Source of the DNA: Planctomycetota bacterium
GTDB taxonomy: Bacteria; Planctomycetota; Phycisphaerae; Phycisphaerales; Phycisphaeraceae
NCBI GenBank assembly: GCA_026386955.1
Contig: JAPLMQ010000282.1
Coordinates: forward strand, 1-45,712
Direction of reading: 5' to 3'
DNA: 45,712 bases
Shown in pieces: positions 16,443 to 24,258 of the stretch. How positions within the stretch are numbered: the stretch's first letter is position 1; the number at the start of each line of letters is the position of its first letter. The position numbers were made by a program, and so were the translations under genes. Below the pieces are notes generated by a model. It was not told the origin of the DNA, made no database searches, and worked only from the letters and a program-made list of their open reading frames with translations.

Positions 16443-18662
16443 TCAGACGGCGGGCCTCACGTGCGCCAGCACAAGCCGGATCTTCTCGTGCGTCACCGCG
16501 CCGTTGAGGTGCTCGTACAACGGGCGGACCTTGTGGACGTTCACCTCCGCCAGCGCCTCAAGGACGAGGTTGTAGTCCTCGGCGGGCACCCAGGCCTCGA
16601 TCTGCTCGGGCCGGCGGGACTCGATGTACTCCACGAGGTACTGCGAGGTCGTGCTCGGGGCCCGGTCGACCTCGGCGGCGACCTTCTCAAGCGACGCGCC
16701 GCCATCGAAAAGCGCGAACGCGGCCTCGCGGGCGGCGCTGATCCTGCGCTGCGACTCCGAAACCGGTGCGGCCGGCGCGGCGGCGGGCGCTGCCGCAAAC
16801 GCGTCGCGCGTCAGGTTGTTCCGCCCGCAATATTCGTCGATCACCTCGATCAGCAGCTCGCCCAGGTCGGCCACGCGCTTGTCGCCCATCCCGCGGACCC
16901 GCCTCAGCCGCTCGGTCGTCGTCGGGCGGATGCGGGCCAGCTCGCGCAGCGTCGCGTCGTCGAAGACCAGGAACGGGGGGGCGCCGCGCTCCGCGGCGAT
17001 GTCCTGGCGGATCTTGCGCAGGTGCTCGACCAGCCCGCGGTCGACGCCCTCCCAAGCCACCTCCGCCGCACGCGTCCGCGTCGTCGTCTGGGCCTTGGGC
17101 CTCATCAGCCGCACCTGCTTCTTCCCGCGCAGGACCTCCATCGACTCGGGGTTGAGGCGGACCGTCGGCCGGTCGCCCGGCGTCCGGCTTAGCAGGCCTT
17201 GGTCGATGAGCTGGTAGACCATGTTCTGCAGCGCCTTCCTGTTCGTGCCTTTGAACAGCCCGTAGGTGCTCAGTTGCTCATGCCCGCAGCGGCGGACCAT
17301 GTCGGTGTCGGCCCCGAGCAGCACGTCGACCACGTGCCCCACCCCGAAGCGCTGCTCCGTGCGGGCGACACAGGAGAGGATCTTCTGCGCGGCGACGGTC
17401 GAGTCCTCCATCCCCTCGACCTCGCCGAGGCAGATGTCGCACGCGCCGCAGTTGGGCTTGGAGTAGGTCTGCCCGAAGTATTCGGTGAGGCTCTTGTGCC
17501 GGCACTCGGCCGAGGCGCAGAGCTTCTGGATCTGCTTCAGGAGGGCGAGTTGGGCGTCGAGCGAACCGGGCGGCATGTCCGCGTCGGCGGCCCCCTTCTC
17601 CATCAGCGACTCCCAGCGGATCACGTCCGCGGGCGAGTAGAGCATCGCGCATTCCGCCTCCAGCCCGTCTCGCCCCGCGCGCCCCGCCTCCTGCTGGTAG
17701 TGCTCGATGCTCTTAGGCATGGCGGTGTGCAGCACGCAGCGCACGTTCGAGCGGTCGATCCCCATCCCGAAGGCCACCGTCGCGACCACCACGTCGAGCG
17801 TCTCGTTGGCGAAGGCCTCCTGCGTCTTGCGCCTCGCGCCGGCGTCCATCCCCGCGTGGTAGTAGGCCGCCTCGATCCCCGCCGCCTTGAGCCGGGCCGT
17901 CATCGCCTCCGTGTCGCGCCGGCTGATGCAGTAGACGATCGCGGCCTCGCCCTCGTGCCGGCGGAGGATGTCGACCGCCTGTTGGTCGCGGTCGACCTGC
18001 GGGAGGATGCGGAAGATCAGGTTCGGGCGGTCGAACTCGCCCACCAGCACCGCGGGGTCGCGCAGTTCGAGCTGGTCGGCGATGTCCTGCCTCACCCGCG
18101 GCGTGGCGGTGGCGGTGAAGGCGTGGAAGCAGGCGTCGGGGAACTGCTGGCGGAGCAGGGCAAGCTGGCGGTACTCGGGGCGGAAATCGTGCCCCCAGTG
18201 GCTGATGCAGTGGGCCTCGTCGACGGAGAAGGCCGAGACGCCCAGCCGCTGCAGCGTGGAGAGGAACCAGGGGTTCATCATCCGCTCGGGGGCGGTGAAG
18301 ACCAGCCGGAGCTTCCCCGCGGCCAAGTCGGCCTCGATGTCGCGCCGCTCCTGCGGGCTCAGCCCGCTGTGCAGCGCCGCCGCGGGATAGCCCACGGAGC
18401 GGAGCCCGTCGACTTGGTCCTTCATCAGCGAGATGAGCGGGGAGATGACGACGTCGGTGCGCCCGGCGATGAGTGGGGGCACTTGGTAGCAGAGCGATTT
18501 CCCGCCGCCGGTGGGGAGGACGACCACGGAATCGCGCCGCGCGAGCGAGGCCTGGATGGCCTGCTGCTGCAGCGGGCGCAGGCCGTCGTAGCCCCAGTAA
18601 CTCCGCACGGTTTCGAGGATGCGGGCCTGGTCGGCGGGGTCGATCGCCGTGGTGTCGGTCAT
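16443..18662 (-). CDS. recQ: ATP-dependent DNA helicase RecQ
   Basis: The 739-residue protein has helicase motifs LPTGGGKS (49-56), DEAH (148-151), FTATATPRV and, in motif VI, QEAGRAGRDG. The RecQ zinc site follows (cysteines in ECRHKSLTEYF and NCGACDICLG), then a winged-helix RQC region and an HRDC domain (FDDATLRELARIRP). A C-terminal helix-turn-helix of the HTH_40 type follows (REAAFALFDGGASLEKVA, KVRPLYEHLNGAVTHEKI). It unwinds DNA 3' to 5' in recombination repair and replication restart. The start at 18662 is preferred over the longer frame from 18698. It sits upstream of cysC with no apparent functional link. Confidence 0.95.
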   Translation of the reverse strand: MTDTTAIDPADQARILETVRSYWGYDGLRPLQQQAIQASLARRDSVVVLPTGGGKSLCYQVPPLIAGRTDVVISPLISLMKDQVDGLRSVGYPAAALHSGLSPQERRDIEADLAAGKLRLVFTAPERMMNPWFLSTLQRLGVSAFSVDEAHCISHWGHDFRPEYRQLALLRQQFPDACFHAFTATATPRVRQDIADQLELRDPAVLVGEFDRPNLIFRILPQVDRDQQAVDILRRHEGEAAIVYCISRRDTEAMTARLKAAGIEAAYYHAGMDAGARRKTQEAFANETLDVVVATVAFGMGIDRSNVRCVLHTAMPKSIEHYQQEAGRAGRDGLEAECAMLYSPADVIRWESLMEKGAADADMPPGSLDAQLALLKQIQKLCASAECRHKSLTEYFGQTYSKPNCGACDICLGEVEGMEDSTVAAQKILSCVARTEQRFGVGHVVDVLLGADTDMVRRCGHEQLSTYGLFKGTNRKALQNMVYQLIDQGLLSRTPGDRPTVRLNPESMEVLRGKKQVRLMRPKAQTTTRTRAAEVAWEGVDRGLVEHLRKIRQDIAAERGAPPFLVFDDATLRELARIRPTTTERLRRVRGMGDKRVADLGELLIEVIDEYCGRNNLTRDAFAAAPAAAPAAPVSESQRRISAAREAAFALFDGGASLEKVAAEVDRAPSTTSQYLVEYIESRRPEQIEAWVPAEDYNLVLEALAEVNVHKVRPLYEHLNGAVTHEKIRLVLAHVRPAV

Positions 18663-18765
18663 GGCCGCCAGCTTAACGCATGGGCGGCGCGCGACCAAAG
18701 AGGTGGAGTGGGAGCAGGTTCTGCCGCGCGAATGCCGTCAAGTGCGGGCCCGCGGAACGAGCGGC

Positions 18766-19518
18766 TCAGTGATGGTCTTGGTCGCGGAGCGACGCCCGGC
18801 CGGGGGTCGGCGCGGGGAGCGCGAGAGGAGCCGGGGGCGCCTTGGGCGTGGGGGCCGGAGCGGCGGAGGGGGCTACGGCGGGCGCGGCAGAGGGCGCGAT
18901 TGCAGGCTCAAGTTCGGGCGTCGCCGTTGCCTTCGAATCGGGCGCGGCCGCCAGTTCGGGAGCCGATTCAGGTTCGGACGTCGGCGGCGTCACCGCGGGC
19001 GCCGCGCCAGGCAGGCCCGCGCGCTTCAGGATGCCATCGCCCAGCACGGCCTGCCGCTCGTCGAGCGTGCTCAGCGACGTGCCGTTGACGTTGTTGTAGA
19101 GCTCGACGGTCGCACCGAGCGTGAACTGCGGGATGACGCGGGCCCGGAAGACGCCGCGGTTGGGGTTGTACCAAAAGCCCGCCTGCCCCGGCCGGCGGAG
19201 GATCGGGTCGGGCGGGTTCTCGCCGGGGTCGTTCTCGGGGGCGACGTCGAGCCAAGGCTGCCGCCCGGGGACGAGGTTGTTGAACGGGAGACCGTCGGGG
19301 AACCAGAGCGGGGAGACCTCGAGCGGGAATCCCGCGGGCCCGGTCGCGGCCTCGCCCAGGGCCCCGCGGTAGAGCATCTGCTCCTGCAGGCGGGCGAGCG
19401 ATTGGTGCACCGCCTGCACTTGGTGGACCTGCCTGCCGTCCTTGCGGTATTGCCAAAGGACAGCCGCCAGGATCCCGGCGAGCATCAGCGCGATCAGCGT
19501 GTCAATCAGCAAGCGCAT
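18766..19518 (-). CDS. Membrane-anchored protein with Pro/Ala-rich tail, pseudopilin-like N-terminus
   Basis: The 250-residue protein starts MRLLIDTLIALMLAGILAAVLW, one N-terminal helix with a short cytoplasmic end. A compact region follows (about 25-160) with GQAGFWYNPNRGVFRARV, which recalls the C-terminal part of type II secretion pseudopilins. The last 85 or so residues are low-complexity Pro/Ala/Thr and end in DQDHH. No prepilin peptidase cleavage motif is clear. The - strand shows TTATAC only a few bases before the ATG, too close to act as a normal -10 box. It precedes recQ on the same strand and is divergent from the glycosylase gene. Function is unknown. Confidence 0.65.
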   Translation of the reverse strand: MRLLIDTLIALMLAGILAAVLWQYRKDGRQVHQVQAVHQSLARLQEQMLYRGALGEAATGPAGFPLEVSPLWFPDGLPFNNLVPGRQPWLDVAPENDPGENPPDPILRRPGQAGFWYNPNRGVFRARVIPQFTLGATVELYNNVNGTSLSTLDERQAVLGDGILKRAGLPGAAPAVTPPTSEPESAPELAAAPDSKATATPELEPAIAPSAAPAVAPSAAPAPTPKAPPAPLALPAPTPGRASLRDQDHH

Positions 19519-19630
19519 GGTATAAACACCGGGCGCATAGGCCTTCCCCCCTCATCGGCGTTTGGAAGGCGCGACTTCACCCCCGGTTGCCCCCGGCCGC
19601 CCCCGCCGCCCCGGCCTCGCCCAAACGCCC

Positions 19631-20347
19631 ATGCCATCCCTCACAACCCTCAACCGCCGCATCGTCGCCTGCGAGCGCTGCCCCCGCCTGCGCAAGCACT
19701 GCCTCGACACCGCCCGCACCAAGCGGGCCGCCTACCGCACCGAGACCTACTTCGGCCTGCCCGTTCCCAACTTCGGCGAAGCCGACGCCCGCCAAGTCGG
19801 CCTGCTCATCGTCGGCCTCGCCCCCGCGGCCCACGGGGCCAACCGCACGGGGCGCATGTTCACCGGCGACCGCTCCGGCGACTTCCTCTTCCGCGCCCTC
19901 CACGAAACCGGCTTCGCCAACCAGCCCACCTCGCGCTCGGCCGACGACGGGCTCGCCCTCTCCCGCGCCCTCATCACCGCCGCCTGCCACTGCGCCCCGC
20001 CCGGCAACAAACCCACGCCCGAGGAACTCGCCCTCTGCGCGCCCCACCTCGACGACACCTTCGACGCCTTGCCGCGACTCGCCGCCGTCCTCTGCCTGGG
20101 CCGACTCGCGCTCGACGCCACGCTGCGCCTGCTCCTCCGCAAGAGCTGGATCGAACGCCCCGGCGCCTACGCCTTCGGCCACGGCGTGGAGCACCGCATC
20201 GAGCGCCCGCGCCCCCGCGCGCCGCTAGCCCTGCTTTGCTCGTATCATCCCAGCCAGCAGAACACCTTCACCGGCCGGCTCACCCCCGCCATGCTGCGCG
20301 ACGTGTTGACGCGGGCGCGTGCCCTGGTCGACGCCTCGCCCGCATGA
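19631..20347 (+). CDS. Uracil-DNA glycosylase, family 5 (UdgB)-like
   Basis: The 238-residue protein has an N-terminal cysteine cluster, CERCPRLRKHC, fitting a 4Fe-4S site. The uracil-binding motif is VGLAPAAHGANRTGRMFTGD. Its Ala in place of the catalytic Asp/Glu is typical of family 5. The late motif CSYHPSQQNTFTGRL corresponds to the HPS loop. Family 5 enzymes remove uracil, hypoxanthine and other damaged bases, starting base-excision repair. The start at 19631 is used because earlier in-frame codons are Pro-rich and not family-like. The next gene begins 19 bp downstream. Confidence 0.88.
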   Translation: MPSLTTLNRRIVACERCPRLRKHCLDTARTKRAAYRTETYFGLPVPNFGEADARQVGLLIVGLAPAAHGANRTGRMFTGDRSGDFLFRALHETGFANQPTSRSADDGLALSRALITAACHCAPPGNKPTPEELALCAPHLDDTFDALPRLAAVLCLGRLALDATLRLLLRKSWIERPGAYAFGHGVEHRIERPRPRAPLALLCSYHPSQQNTFTGRLTPAMLRDVLTRARALVDASPA

Positions 20348-20366
20348 GCCCCATCCCCGCAGTCCC

Positions 20367-20717
20367 ATGCCGCTCACCGTCCTCCTCCTGGTCATCTCCA
20401 ACATCTTCATGACCTTCGCCTGGTACGGGCACCTCAAGGGCTTCAAGGCCTCGCCCCTCTGGATCGTCGTGCTGGTGAGCTGGGGCATCGCCTTCTTCGA
20501 GTATTGCTTCCAGGTGCCCGCCAACCGCATGGGCTCCAAGGCGGGCATGGAGACCGCGCAGCTCAAGACGATCCAGGAGGTCATCACGCTGCTGGTCTTC
20601 GTCGCCTTCTCGGTGCTCTACATGAAGGAGCCGATGCGCTGGAACTACGTGGTGGGATTCCTCTTCATCGCCCTGGGCGCGGTCTTCGTCTTCAAGCCGT
20701 GGGAGAAGGCGGGATGA
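20367..20717 (+). CDS. DMT-superfamily small membrane protein (DUF486)
   Basis: The 116-residue protein has four hydrophobic helices with the family-typical stretches FMTFAWYGHLK, WGIAFFEYCFQVPANR and TIQEVITLLVFVAFS. It ends GAVFVFKPWEKAG. The family belongs to the drug/metabolite transporter superfamily, but no substrate is established. It starts 19 bp after the glycosylase gene, and its stop overlaps the acyltransferase start in an ATGA arrangement, so the two are translationally coupled. Confidence 0.88.
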   Translation: MPLTVLLLVISNIFMTFAWYGHLKGFKASPLWIVVLVSWGIAFFEYCFQVPANRMGSKAGMETAQLKTIQEVITLLVFVAFSVLYMKEPMRWNYVVGFLFIALGAVFVFKPWEKAG

Positions 20718-21934
20718 CCTCGGCGGTTCCGCAGGACAACATCGCGGCCGGCGCGCCTCCCGCCGCCCGCCCGGCGTCACGCCCGACGCTGCCGGCCTTG
20801 ACGAGCTGCCGCTTCCTGGCGGCGATGGCGGTCGTGGTCTTCCACGTCTGCACCTTCGCGCAGGCACCTTCACGCGTGATCGACTTCGTCGGCCACGGCA
20901 CCGCGGGCGTCTCCTTCTTCTTCGTCCTCAGCGGCTTCGTGCTGACCTACAACTACCGCGACCGCTTCGCCCGGGGGATCCACGCCGCAGGCTTGGCCGA
21001 GTTCGCCCGCGCCCGCTGGGCCCGCGTCTGGCCGATGCACGCTGCCGCCCTGCTCTTCGCCACCCCCGTCGCCCTCTACCGCCTCCTGCGCCATCCCGAG
21101 ATCGCCGGCCCCTTCGAGGCCGCGCTCTCATGGCTCGCCAACCTGCTGCTCGTGCAGGTCTACGTCCCCACCGAGCTCTTCCAGCAGCAATGGAACGGCC
21201 CGTCCTGGTCGATCGCCACCGAGGCCGCGTTCTACCTGGTCTTCCCGTTCTTCATCTTCGCGGTGGTCGCCCGCCTCCGCACCCGCGGCTCGATCCTCCT
21301 CATGATCGCCGCCTGCCTCGCCCTCCAGGCCCTGCTCGTCGGGTTGCGCTGGGACTCCATCGTTCGCGGCACGCCCGCCGACGCCCCGCACGAACTGCTC
21401 GAGCAGCGGCTCGACTTCCTGCTCTACCGCTTGCCCTGGTTCCGCGTCTGGGAGTTCCTCGTGGGCTGCGGCGTCGCGGCGATCTACCTCGACCACCCGC
21501 CCGCGTTCCTGCGCCGTCGGGGCGGGCGCGACGCGCTGCTCCTGCTCGGGCTGGGCCTGACGCTCGCGATCGTGGCCGCCTGCGCGGCGGTCGTCCCGGG
21601 CCGGCCGCCGGTGTCGACCAACTTCGTCTTCTTCACGCTGCCCTTCGCGATGATCGTCCTCGCGCTGGCCTCAGGCACGACCTTCCTCTCGCCGCTGCTC
21701 GAGGCCCCGCTCTTGATCCTTCTGGGCGAGGCCAGCTACTCGCTCTACCTGATCCACGCCAAGCCGGTGCAGATCGTCTGCTACGCCTGCCCGCCGAAGT
21801 ACCTGCCGATCGCCGCCCCGCTGCTGCTCGCGGGCTGCGTGGCGCTCTCGCTGCCGTGCTATTGGTGGATCGAGACGCCGGCGCGGAAATGGCTTCGCGG
21901 AACCGGCAAGGCGAAACCCGCCGCGACGGCGTGA
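20714..21934 (+). CDS. Membrane acyltransferase family 3 protein
   Basis: The 406-residue protein has about ten hydrophobic helices. The early motif SCRFLAAMAVVVFH ends in the conserved His and is followed by FFFVLSGFVLTYNY and RARWARVWPMH. The last part shows SYSLYLIHAKP and WIETPARKW. Family 3 acyltransferases move acyl groups, often acetyl or succinyl, onto carbohydrates or lipids at the membrane. The target may be a surface glycan or lipid, but nothing here identifies it. The ATG overlaps the stop of the DUF486 gene by four bases. It converges on the SRPBCC gene with about 50 bp between. Confidence 0.9.
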   Translation: MTSAVPQDNIAAGAPPAARPASRPTLPALTSCRFLAAMAVVVFHVCTFAQAPSRVIDFVGHGTAGVSFFFVLSGFVLTYNYRDRFARGIHAAGLAEFARARWARVWPMHAAALLFATPVALYRLLRHPEIAGPFEAALSWLANLLLVQVYVPTELFQQQWNGPSWSIATEAAFYLVFPFFIFAVVARLRTRGSILLMIAACLALQALLVGLRWDSIVRGTPADAPHELLEQRLDFLLYRLPWFRVWEFLVGCGVAAIYLDHPPAFLRRRGGRDALLLLGLGLTLAIVAACAAVVPGRPPVSTNFVFFTLPFAMIVLALASGTTFLSPLLEAPLLILLGEASYSLYLIHAKPVQIVCYACPPKYLPIAAPLLLAGCVALSLPCYWWIETPARKWLRGTGKAKPAATA

Positions 21935-21982
21935 TCGTGCCGGCGCGGCGGGTCATGCGGATCGCTCTCGCCCCACGCCTCC

Positions 21983-22516
21983 TCAGACCACCGCGGCCTT
22001 CCGCGCCGCCTCCGCCTTCGCGGCCGCGATCTTGGCCTGCATTTCGCAGTCGCTGCTCGCCTTGCTCGTGATGCCCAGCGGCTTGCCCGTCTCGAGCAGG
22101 CTCTTCAAGCTCGACAGGACCTTCGGCCAACCGGTGCTGATCAACTCGAAGACCGCCGAGCCGGGCTCGAAGTCGTCGTGGACCACCGACAACTTCACCT
22201 GCTCCTCCACGGCCTCGAGTTCGTACGTGACGCGCGACGGCCGCTCCGAGGGCATGCCCTCGTGCAGCGGGTTCCACGTGAACGACAGCCGGCGGGGATG
22301 CTCGGAGACGAGAACCTTGCCCGAGATGGTGACCTTCCCGTCGGCGCGCCGCGCGGCGACGTCCGACCCGGCCTTCCAATCGCTCTCCCAGCGGTATCCG
22401 CTCCAGTACTTGGTCGTGAACTCGGGACTGATCAGGGCCTGCCAGAGCTTCTCGGGCGTGCTGGTGATGTACGTGACGTAGACGAACTTGGGCTTGGGGG
22501 CCGGGGACCTATCCAT
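21983..22516 (-). CDS. SRPBCC/AHSA1-type START-like domain protein
   Basis: The 177-residue protein shows the AHSA1-like fold signature: FVYVTYITSTPEKLWQALIS, TTKYWSGYRWESDWKAGS, RLSFTWNP, and a long C-terminal helix with GWPKVLSSLKSLLETG. Such proteins bind hydrophobic ligands in a large cavity. Their roles vary, and the ligand is unknown. Its ATG lies 8 bp inside the upstream ArsR-type regulator, so the two are one transcript. This regulator-plus-SRPBCC pairing is common in bacteria. Expression should follow the self-regulated promoter at 22845-22872. Confidence 0.9.
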   Translation of the reverse strand: MDRSPAPKPKFVYVTYITSTPEKLWQALISPEFTTKYWSGYRWESDWKAGSDVAARRADGKVTISGKVLVSEHPRRLSFTWNPLHEGMPSERPSRVTYELEAVEEQVKLSVVHDDFEPGSAVFELISTGWPKVLSSLKSLLETGKPLGITSKASSDCEMQAKIAAAKAEAARKAAVV

Positions 22517-22826
22517 CGCGTTTCTCCTCGAGTGCGTTCTTCAGGTCGTCGAGCGCGTCCACGCGGCCGCGTTCATATTTGCCGATCCACCGCCGCGCGA
22601 TCGCGTTGATGGGGACGGGGTTGAGGTAATGCAGCTTCTCCCTGCCTCGCTTGACTGTGGCGACCAGGTTCGCCTCCTCCAGAAGCCGGAGGTGCTTGGT
22701 CACCGCCTGCCGGGTCATGGCCAGCCCTTCGCAGAGCTGCCCGAGCGTCTGGCCGTTGTCGGCGTGCAGGCGGTCGAGCAACTGCCGACGGCTCGCGTCG
22801 GCGAGGGCCTTGAAGACTTTGTCCAT
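22509..22826 (-). CDS. ArsR-family winged-helix transcriptional regulator
   Basis: The 105-residue protein begins MDKVFKALADASRRQLLDRL, then LGQLCEGLAMTRQAVTKHL, the recognition helix, and the wing LVATVKRGREKLHYLN. No metal-binding cysteine motif (ELCVC) is present, so it is not an obvious metal sensor. The ATG at 22826 is chosen. The longer frame would begin with TTG at 22853, inside the operator. It overlaps the SRPBCC gene and probably represses its own promoter through the palindrome at 22848-22867. Confidence 0.9.
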   Translation of the reverse strand: MDKVFKALADASRRQLLDRLHADNGQTLGQLCEGLAMTRQAVTKHLRLLEEANLVATVKRGREKLHYLNPVPINAIARRWIGKYERGRVDALDDLKNALEEKRDG

Positions 22827-22844
22827 GTCGGCGTCCACGGGATA

Positions 22845-22872
22845 ATTATGCAACCAAATAGTTGCATGTCAA
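22845..22872 (-). promoter_or_regulatory. Sigma70-type promoter with operator palindrome in the spacer
   Basis: On the - strand TTGACA (22867-22872) and CATAAT (22845-22850) are separated by 16 bp. The spacer is mostly filled by an inverted repeat, ATGCAAC at 22861-22867 and GTTGCAT at 22848-22854 read on the - strand, six bases apart. The ArsR-type start codon lies about 20 bp downstream. A repressor bound here would block polymerase, which fits autoregulation. Confidence 0.75.
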
Positions 22873-22946
22873 GGCGCGGGACCGCGGAAGAGTGAAAAAC
22901 GTTGCGTTTGAGAAATCGGCGATTGCGACGGATCAGACGCCGCGGT

Positions 22947-23903
22947 CTAGCACGTCACCTTCACGACGACCTTCCCACGACCGAGTCGTTCCTTGATCTC
23001 GCCCGCGTAAGCGGCCCCCGCCTGCGTGAAGGGCGCGACGGCGTCGACCACGGGCTGGATCTCGCGGGCCTCGATCAGGTCGGCGATCACGACAAGCTGT
23101 TCGCGCCTCGGCTCGACGATGAAGAATGCCTTCTTCGTCCGCTCGTCGCGCGTGCCTTCGCCGTCGGAGGCGATGGTGACCAGCCGTCCGTTCGGGGCGA
23201 GCACGCCCCAGGAGCGCTCGAGCGTCTTGCCGCCGACCGTGTCGAAGACGACGTCGATCCCCTTGACGCTCTCCTCGAACCGCCCGGTCTTGTAGTCGAT
23301 GACGCGCTCGCACCCGAGGCGGAGGAGGAACTCCTCGTTGCGCGCCGAGGCCGTGGCGACCACGCGGGCCCCGTGGCGGCGGGCGAACAGGACGGCGTAG
23401 ATGCCCACCGCGCCCGACCCGCCGTGGACGAGCACGCGCTCGCCCGCGCGGAGCTGGGCCCGGTCGAACAACCCCTGCCACGCGGTCAGCGCCCCGATGG
23501 GGACCGACGCCGCCTCGGCGTGGGTGAGCCGGGGCGGCTTGGGCGCGATCCATTCCGGGCGGGTGATGCAGTAGTCGGCCGTCGCGCCGTCGTCGAACCA
23601 GTCGTTCATCCCGTAGACCGGCTGCCCCGCCGCGACGCCCGTGGTCCCCGGCCCCACCGCGGCGACCACGCCGGAGAACTCATGCCCCGGGACCGCGGAA
23701 ACCCGCGTCGCGCCGGCCTTCGTGTGCGTCGTGGGATGCCAGCCCAATTCCGCGGTCGTCACGCCCGCGGCATGCACGCGGACCAACACCTCGCCCGGCC
23801 CGGGATCGGGCTTGGGAATCTCGCCGACGACCAGTTGTGATCTGACCCCCGGACTCCCCGGATTCCCCGGATCACCCGACGGCCCCACGCGCCACGCTCG
23901 CAT
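22947..23903 (-). CDS. MDR-family zinc-independent NADPH:quinone reductase-like oxidoreductase
   Basis: The 318-residue protein has the alcohol-dehydrogenase-like catalytic domain (VPGHEFSGVVAAVG, GAdh-type fold) but no structural zinc cysteines. The Rossmann motif follows (VLVHGGSGAVGIYAV), then VVFDTVGGKTLERSW. Members reduce quinones, enones or aldehydes with NADPH; the substrate here is unknown. An unusual Gly/Pro-rich insert, GPSGDPGNPGSPGVR, lies at residues 7-21. It is on the same strand as pdhC but separated by 355 bp that carry an inverted repeat, so shared transcription is doubtful. It lies upstream of the ArsR/SRPBCC pair on the same strand. Confidence 0.88.
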   Translation of the reverse strand: MRAWRVGPSGDPGNPGSPGVRSQLVVGEIPKPDPGPGEVLVRVHAAGVTTAELGWHPTTHTKAGATRVSAVPGHEFSGVVAAVGPGTTGVAAGQPVYGMNDWFDDGATADYCITRPEWIAPKPPRLTHAEAASVPIGALTAWQGLFDRAQLRAGERVLVHGGSGAVGIYAVLFARRHGARVVATASARNEEFLLRLGCERVIDYKTGRFEESVKGIDVVFDTVGGKTLERSWGVLAPNGRLVTIASDGEGTRDERTKKAFFIVEPRREQLVVIADLIEAREIQPVVDAVAPFTQAGAAYAGEIKERLGRGKVVVKVTC

Positions 23904-24053
23904 CAGTCTGCTCCGCCTCGATGTTGAGGGCGGGCATTCTTATCCAATCCCGCAGGCCGCGGAATCAGGCGTTTCCCGATGGGGCGAAACATAGGGGCAA
24001 AGGGCGCTTTTGGGGACCTCGATCTGCTGCGCCCCTACGAGCGTCCAAGGGAC

Positions 24054-24216
24054 GTGCCACATCGCAGCCGAAGGCTGCTATGTGCGAGTGAACTGTTGAG
24101 CCAAGTTTCGCAGGAGGGTTTCCCCCATCCCAGCGATGAAAGTGGACTCGGAAGCCCCGAAGCCCCGGCGCTCCCGGCTGACCGGCACACAGCAGCCTTC
24201 GGCTGCGGTGTGGCAC
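24054..24216. repeat. GCAGCC/GGCTGC inverted-repeat element
   Basis: Two 32-nt arms face each other at 24054-24085 and 24185-24216 and match with two mismatches. Each begins or ends with GTGCCACA and contains its own hairpin (GCAGCC, three bases, GGCTGC). The surrounding 355-bp gap (23904-24258) holds no gene. It also has a shorter pair, TAGGGGC at 23992-23998 with GCCCCTA at 24031-24037. The element sits between the pdhC stop and the next - strand start. Confidence 0.8.
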
Positions 24217-24258
24217 GACCCAAGGTTGACTGAGCGCTCAACAGAGACCGCCCTGAGC

